From Limnoperna fortunei (taxonomy: Eukaryota; Mollusca; Bivalvia; Mytilida; Modiolidae), in contig OX104113.1 of assembly GCA_944474755.1 (NCBI GenBank), positions 68,407,944 through 68,471,943 of the forward strand: a DNA stretch of 64,000 nt, given 5' to 3'. Below, piece by piece: positions 58,496 to 64,000 of the stretch. The translations under genes were made by a program, and so were the position numbers. The notes beneath the pieces were generated by a model that made no database searches, was not told the DNA's origin, and was given only the letters and a program-made list of their open reading frames with translations. Every line of letters begins with the position of its first letter. Position 1 is the first letter of the stretch.

Positions 58496-60750
58496 ATCAA
58501 ATCGTCAGTCGATAGACATCCAAGTTGTTTACATTTGGGCCAACAAATGGAGATTTGTGTCCTAAGCGTACTATGAACATGAGGATGCTGTTAAAAACGA
58601 GGAAATTACAAATCAACAAAGACAGATCACACAATACAACAAACACGACATTGCAAAGGCATACATATTCCGGTCTTTAACAGTGGGGGAGTTGAACCAG
58701 TCAAAGATATTACAACCATTTTTCTGTATTGACATACCTAAACGTTTCACACGAAAAACCTCCACTTGAAATAGACGCGTCCCTTGAAACCTACACTTCA
58801 CGTAATATAAAAATACAAACAATTTGATAACATATTTTACATTTGTAACGTATAACTCTATTAACCATGTTGTTGAAGTTCAGCTGAAAATGGTTTTAAA
58901 TGTTCAACTAACATCAATGGTGATATATGGTCCGATATTAAAGGCGATTATCCATCCCCAGCACATATAATGTAAACCTTATGGTGCATCAAGGTTCGTT
59001 TAGGTTGTACATAAAACATGTAAACGGTTGGTTATTTAAATGATTATCGTTTGTTTTTTGGTTTTTAGTTCTTTACCTTACAAATTATTGGCATAAAATA
59101 ACATTTCCGTCCAGCGTTTACTTTTTCCTAAACGTTGCAAATGCCATTTGACTTTTATTTAAAAATCGCATTAGAGTCCCATTCATTGAGATGGATTCAG
59201 ATGTGTACAAACAAATTCGTATTCGGATTTCCTTTAACACAGTTGTAAATATATGCGCAACATTTCACTAGTATTTGCAATTTATATATTTCATAGAAAG
59301 TAAAGATTCCCCCAAATGGTAAAGACATGTTTCATTAGCTTCAGAAGTTTTTGGCATTACACAATTAGAATATTTAGTACATAAGTCCTTGTTCATGGAT
59401 AAGAGTAGTTTTTGATTCACATGATTGGTTAAAGAGAACTGCTTTTTACATTGAAATTAATTTATAAATTATTACACCAAAGTGTTATTTCTTGTAGCAA
59501 TTAGGTGGACATAAACGTTTTCTGTTTGTAGGACTGATTTGTTTTTGTTTGATAATACCTACTTTAACCAGTTTCATGGAGATGAAAGAAATAAAACGAG
59601 CCGATATTACTCTACGACATACCATCAACATCCAACAAGAATAATATAGTCATGCCAACTCATGTGGAAACAGAAGTCCATAGATGAACGAAAGAAAACT
59701 TTTACCTATTCTGAAAAACTATAAAAGCTTAAACAACAACATTTGTACAATTTGACAAAAATATACTAATGGAGGAAAATAACATAATAGCGATTTATTT
59801 GCTGCTTGACCATGTTGCGTCGTGCTCAAAGGAAACACAAAGTTTGATGTAGCTCAGTACATTTTAGTAATTATTAGAAGCAATAAAGTAATTGCACTAA
59901 TAATGTTTCACAAAATACAATACAACAATAAAACATGTTCTTGTATTTCAAGAGTAAGGAAATTATTTCTTCAAAAGAAATATACAGCAAAATGCAATAA
60001 CGCCAGAGCTCGTAAGTTGTCTGCAATATTGGTTTGATAAAATAGGTTAACTTTAAAGAGATGAGCTTTCAACTTTTTGCGTTTTTATAGTATACTGGTA
60101 TAAAAAATAAATTACTTAAATAAGAAAATTGCCTATCCAAGAATTATAATGTTATGTTAATTATAGTGACGTGAATTAAAAACACTGAATCGCCTGAACA
60201 ATGTAAATTCTTATTATTTGAAAAACAGAATGGAGTCATTTTAAAGCTGTTTCAGATCATGATAACCACTAAGTTTGCTTACACTAGGCATTGGATTGAA
60301 CTGTTATCTTTAAGTCCCTATTGACATATAATTCTGAATCGTTCATTTACAGTTTGTTTGATTAAATTCATATTGCAGACTAGTCTGCAGGACTGAAAAC
60401 TCAGTTGTTTATCTGTATAGTTTATCATCTTCTTAATATGAAAGTGATATCATGTCTTGTTTCATACATTACAAAAGTCGACTGTTTAGAACTGTGCCTA
60501 TTAACAAATAAAGTAAAAGCTACATTTCAATCAAACGGGGGTTTTTTTTGGGGGGGGGAATTATTACAAAAGTCGACAGTTTAAAACCGTGTTTCATAAA
60601 AATAAAATAAACAACAGAATTTAAATCGAACGTGGTTTTTCTGGAATTATGAATTTGAATAATTGATTTTTGAATTATTCAACATTATTGGAATTTCTAG
60701 AGTTTTGACATTAAAACACTGCTCCATTTGGTTAACATGATGAGACTTTT
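58496..60750. other. Unassigned DNA
   Basis: Short frames at 58613-58822 (minus) and 59822-60037 (plus) have no supporting features. The former was considered as an upstream exon of the membrane-protein gene, but no connecting splice pair was evident. Confidence 0.35.
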
Positions 60751-61165
60751 CCGGTCTGTATAATGGAAGTACGAAATAAGCAGAATGTATTGAATTTGCG
60801 TCTAGTAAGTTGTATTTACATCGATATTGAAACTTGGAATTTGTGTTAATGTAAAAATCTTATTAATGGTAAATGATATATAAAGAGATAAGTCACACCA
60901 TGAAATTTGTTCCTTTCTTGAAAATGGCATTATCTGCTAGTGAGCAGTATCCGACTACTTTTGTTTTGATATAATATATTTCTCAAATGTCATTCCAATG
61001 GATCCTGTAAAACCTTGAAACATAAAGCGTGTTTGTCTGTCTCAAAGAATAATCTAATGTTTTAATAAAAATAAAACATTTACAGAAAGTTAGGTTTATA
61101 AAACGAATAGCTAAAGTTGATTTGAAAAAAATCTACTCAAAGACAAATCAATAGTTGCAGTTGTC
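60751..61165 (-). pseudogene. Decayed paralogue of the 57997-58412 exon
   Basis: On the minus strand the landmarks appear in the same order as in the 58 kb exon: CGGATAC, a GCCATTTT block, ACAAATTT, CTTATCTCTTTATA, ACCA.TAATAAGA.TTT, TATCGATG, and TTTCGTACTTCCATTATACA. Indels and in-frame stops (for example an ATATCAAAACAAAAGTAG run) destroy the frame. The two copies are in tandem orientation about 2.7 kb apart. Confidence 0.6.
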
Positions 61166-61378
61166 ATATTAAACACAACACTTTTTGTATTTACCTAAAG
61201 TTCTCGAGCTTAAAGCCTAAAATCTTACGTGTTCATCATCAAACAACAAAGAATGAGATTAAATCAAAGGATGGCTGTTGGATACGATGGCTGGGCAGAG
61301 ATAAATGATTGCAATTTTTATGCAACATTGTGCCAAACATATTTTACCGCCACTATGCAATTCATTTCCGAATGTTGC

Positions 61379-61530
61379 TTAATTGTGTAATCTCTTCATG
61401 GTGTTCACAAAAACCATGCCTGTTTGTGTATGAATAGCTGAATTACAGGAACAGTTCTCAGAACAAGCTGCAAAACTCTGACAACTCCCGTTAAATCTTT
61501 CAATTCTCAATACATCATGGAATAATATGT
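61379..61530 (-). pseudogene. Cys-rich frame, possible exon relic
   Basis: The minus-strand frame contains FNGSCQSFAACSENCSCNSA, then AIHTQTGMVFVN. The Cys spacing is protein-like and faintly recalls PAN/apple-type secreted domains, but too little is present to assign it. The upstream half of the frame (61530-61594) is the interspersed repeat listed next. Confidence 0.25.
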
Positions 61531-61695
61531 CATCAAAGGTTAGACAAAGCCGGACGGGCGTTTCACGTTTCGACGAATGAAGACTCAGGGGCACTCAATC
61601 CTCAACAATATGTGAAATCCAACGATTTCAATGTAGTAAGGCCTTTATCATCAAAATTCTAAAAAGTTATACCTAATCCTAAAACGTTCATTAAC
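61530..61695 (+). repeat. Bivalve interspersed repeat (GGGCGTTTCACGTTTCG variant)
   Basis: CATCAAAGGTTAGACAAAGC, then CGGACGGGCGTTTC, GAAGACTCAGGGGCACTCA and CATCAAAATTCTAAAAAGTT. It aligns block by block with the copy at 61887. Confidence 0.65.
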
Positions 61696-61886
61696 ATCTT
61701 GTGAAAATAAATACCCTAGATGTCAAATCATTTTAGAAACGTTGCGTATTTCTGTTATTATTCAGATTTTTTCTAAACAGTGTAAACTATAACCACAGAA
61801 ATGATCAAAACGCTTTTTTATATTGCAACTTGTGTTGACAGATTTAGTATTGTTTACTAATGTGTGGACATTGCTGATAAAATGTC

Positions 61887-62095
61887 ATCAAAGATACCAA
61901 GGTTAATAGAATTTGCTACGCCAGACGCGCGTTTCGTCTAATCAAGACTCATGACTGGCGCTCATACCTAAGATATTTAAAATCCAAACAGTTAAGATGC
62001 TGTAGAGCTTTCATCACAAAAATTCCAAAACGTTTTACCAAATCCGGCTAAGGCTATCTACACCTTTGAAAATAGAAAAATCTTAGAATGAAATA
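61887..62095 (+). repeat. Bivalve interspersed repeat (GACGCGCGTTTCGTCT)
   Basis: CATCAAAGATACCAAGG, GCCAGACGCGCGTTTCGTCT, CAAGACTCATGACTGGCGCT, AAATTCCAAAACGTTTTACC and ATCCGGCTAAGGCTATCTAC. This sequence is frequent in bivalve genomes in my recollection; its class is not determined here. Confidence 0.7.
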
Positions 62096-64000
62096 AATAT
62101 TTGAATAGTTATAGCTTTCTTCTTGGCAATGTTTTACATATTTATATAATGTTTGATTTTCTTCATGATCCAAAATATCTGATGAACAAGAACTACTTAT
62201 AAACTAGTATCTTTTTAAGCTTCTCTAGCAAGAAAGTTTTATTATTATCATCAATTCTTGAACAAAATTCCGATCTAAATATGTTGAATATATTGACATT
62301 CTTGGTTTTTTTGCTCTGATATATAATATGACTTATAAATTGAAAAACTTAGTATTGTCAGACAGAAATTTACTTCATAATAGTCTTGATCAAAAATCTT
62401 ATATCCAAAGACTAGATGCTTGAGATTAACTTTAAATTTCATGTCACACAGAGCCATGATTTCATGAATTTACTCCAAAAATCTTTTAAGTAAGGACATA
62501 CATAAAAAAGTGCATATAATCATGTTGTTATCTATTATTATTTGCTGCAGTGTTACCATAAGTGTCTAAAATAAAAGTACATGCGAGTGTGAGTAACAGT
62601 GTTTAAAATAACTATTGTATGTGTAAACATGGCATGTACAAAAGATAAGGGGTTTACAATAAAAGTCAATTACCAAAGCTAATCAATGTACGATGTTAAG
62701 AACAACACTCAGTCGTGAGAAAACTACTTGTTGCCATTTTACCAACTCATTAAACAGGAAATTTATTTTTAAGCCCGACTCACGCATACAGAACTGATAA
62801 CAATGTTTTATATGGCACAAAGTTGATTATGAAATTTAAATTCTATTTAGACGTTTCTTCACTGCATTAGGCATTGCGTTGAACAACGTTAGATCTATCG
62901 TTTTGTTAGAAGTCAATCTAGGTTTTCAATAAAAGGAACCAAAGTTAAAATTGTGTTTATCAATGAAGCCTAAAAACACATATTTTCATAACAGGGGATT
63001 TCAATTTTCCGCTTAAGCCAGGAGCTAAATATAAAGACACATAGGATGACCATTACATGTCAAAATCAACGTTTTGGTAACACCATAATTTTAAAATAAT
63101 AATTGAGAATTGTTCAGAATATATAAATATTTCTCATTTTACTTTAATTAATTTATTTCATTATTGCAAGGAATAATTGTGCTTCCTTGTTTTCATAATT
63201 AAAGACAAATATCACAGGAATAAAGCATACACCCGATTTTTAAGAATTTAATCTGCAAAAATAGTTTTGTCCTTCTTTTTTCCTAATTATACATTCGACT
63301 ATATTTTAAAAGATACTTCATAATAATAATCATCAAAGCACAAATATGGTGTATAAAGAAATAGCGTTATCATATCAACATTTAAAGATACGATATACAA
63401 TATATCAATTAGTAAACAGAGTACTCTTATATATTAGGAGGCAAATATTTTTTTTGTATTTGAATATTTGCCAATATCAGTTGGTGGTTTGATGGTCTCA
63501 AATTGAGAACCGGCTACTCATATTTTTAAATCAATTTTACCTTTTTCAAAATAATATACATGCTGCTTCCAACGAGCAATATTTCTGATAAATTCAGACC
63601 GAGGACAGGTTAACATTCAATAAATTACATGGGAAAGAACACAATTTTGACTGCACTTGAAAAGCATACAGTATTTGGTGGGTGAGTTTAGACTTTTGTA
63701 GCAGCTAAAACACCGTTATTTCACTTACATCGTGTATTGAGCTGATGTGAATATTATCAGTATATGAAATCTCCGTTATGAATATCTTGTACTGTGATTT
63801 TTCATAAATAGAGGTTCGTTGCAGAGACAAACCTTCAAACGCAATGAAATGCTGTTATCATAATGTACTAGACATTACTGAATATACAGTGACTATTCTA
63901 CCGTGCTATATTTGTTATTAGATATTTTCCCAAACCTAACTTAGTAACCCAGTAACTTTTTCTAGATCTTTATTTTGTTCGGCCATGGTAATCATAACTT
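62096..64000. other. AT-rich flank, no gene recognised
   Basis: No coding stretch, tandem array or terminal-repeat element could be supported. Confidence 0.4.

Noticed and set aside
58613..58822. 69-codon minus-strand frame as first exon of the membrane-protein gene
   Set aside because: Ends in a stop with no clear donor leading to the 58412 acceptor; no similarity in the decayed copy.

Overview
The window is AT-rich, intron-rich animal DNA. Its repeat content points to a bivalve mollusc, probably a mussel-like species: tRNA-headed SINEs whose tails end near a TTAAACACCATTCAA motif, Helitron-like elements with central 145-170 bp tandem arrays, and a repeat carrying the motif GACGCGCGTTTCGTCT. 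There are no operons, bacterial signals, CRISPR arrays or true tRNA/rRNA genes. Exons below were called by eye from open frame, splice sites, reading phase and family resemblance, so boundaries are predictions.

Layout. 1-7462: gene-free and full of repeats (an eight-unit 146-bp element, two foldback MITEs, a minus-strand SINE with an exact 12-bp target duplication, a Helitron-like copy, a tRNA-headed SINE). 7463-27598, plus strand: a gene for a CFAP97/hemingway-family ciliary protein, 5' end missing. It has eight short exons and a 379-codon Asp/Asn/Ser/His-rich terminal exon. Its first intron starts with a 3.1-kb minisatellite of 66-bp units; later introns hold Helitron-like elements, a 31-bp satellite and SINEs. 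30264-52192, plus strand: 17 exons (2121 nt, 706 codons plus stop) encoding an eight-repeat annexin. The first four-repeat core has lost every Ca2+ loop. A Lys/Glu-rich linker follows, then a second core with three canonical GxGT loops. 53470-53657 holds an orphan exon-like frame with an internal stop. 55315-57400 is a repeat array with another element nested in it. 57997-58412, minus strand, is a probable last exon of a small membrane-anchored protein; a decayed copy lies at 60751-61165. The rest to 64000 is repeats and unassigned DNA.

How the genes may relate. The first annexin exon has no in-frame Met before it and starts in phase 0, and every CFAP97 exon from 16245 onward ends in phase 0. 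The CFAP97 exons could therefore splice either to the acidic terminal exon (a soluble CFAP97 form) or past it into the annexin exons, giving a CFAP97-annexin fusion of at least 929 residues. That would join an axonemal domain to a membrane-binding one. This is inference and needs transcript evidence. Five intron positions, with identical phase, are shared by the two annexin cores, so the protein arose by tandem duplication of an annexin core that already contained introns.
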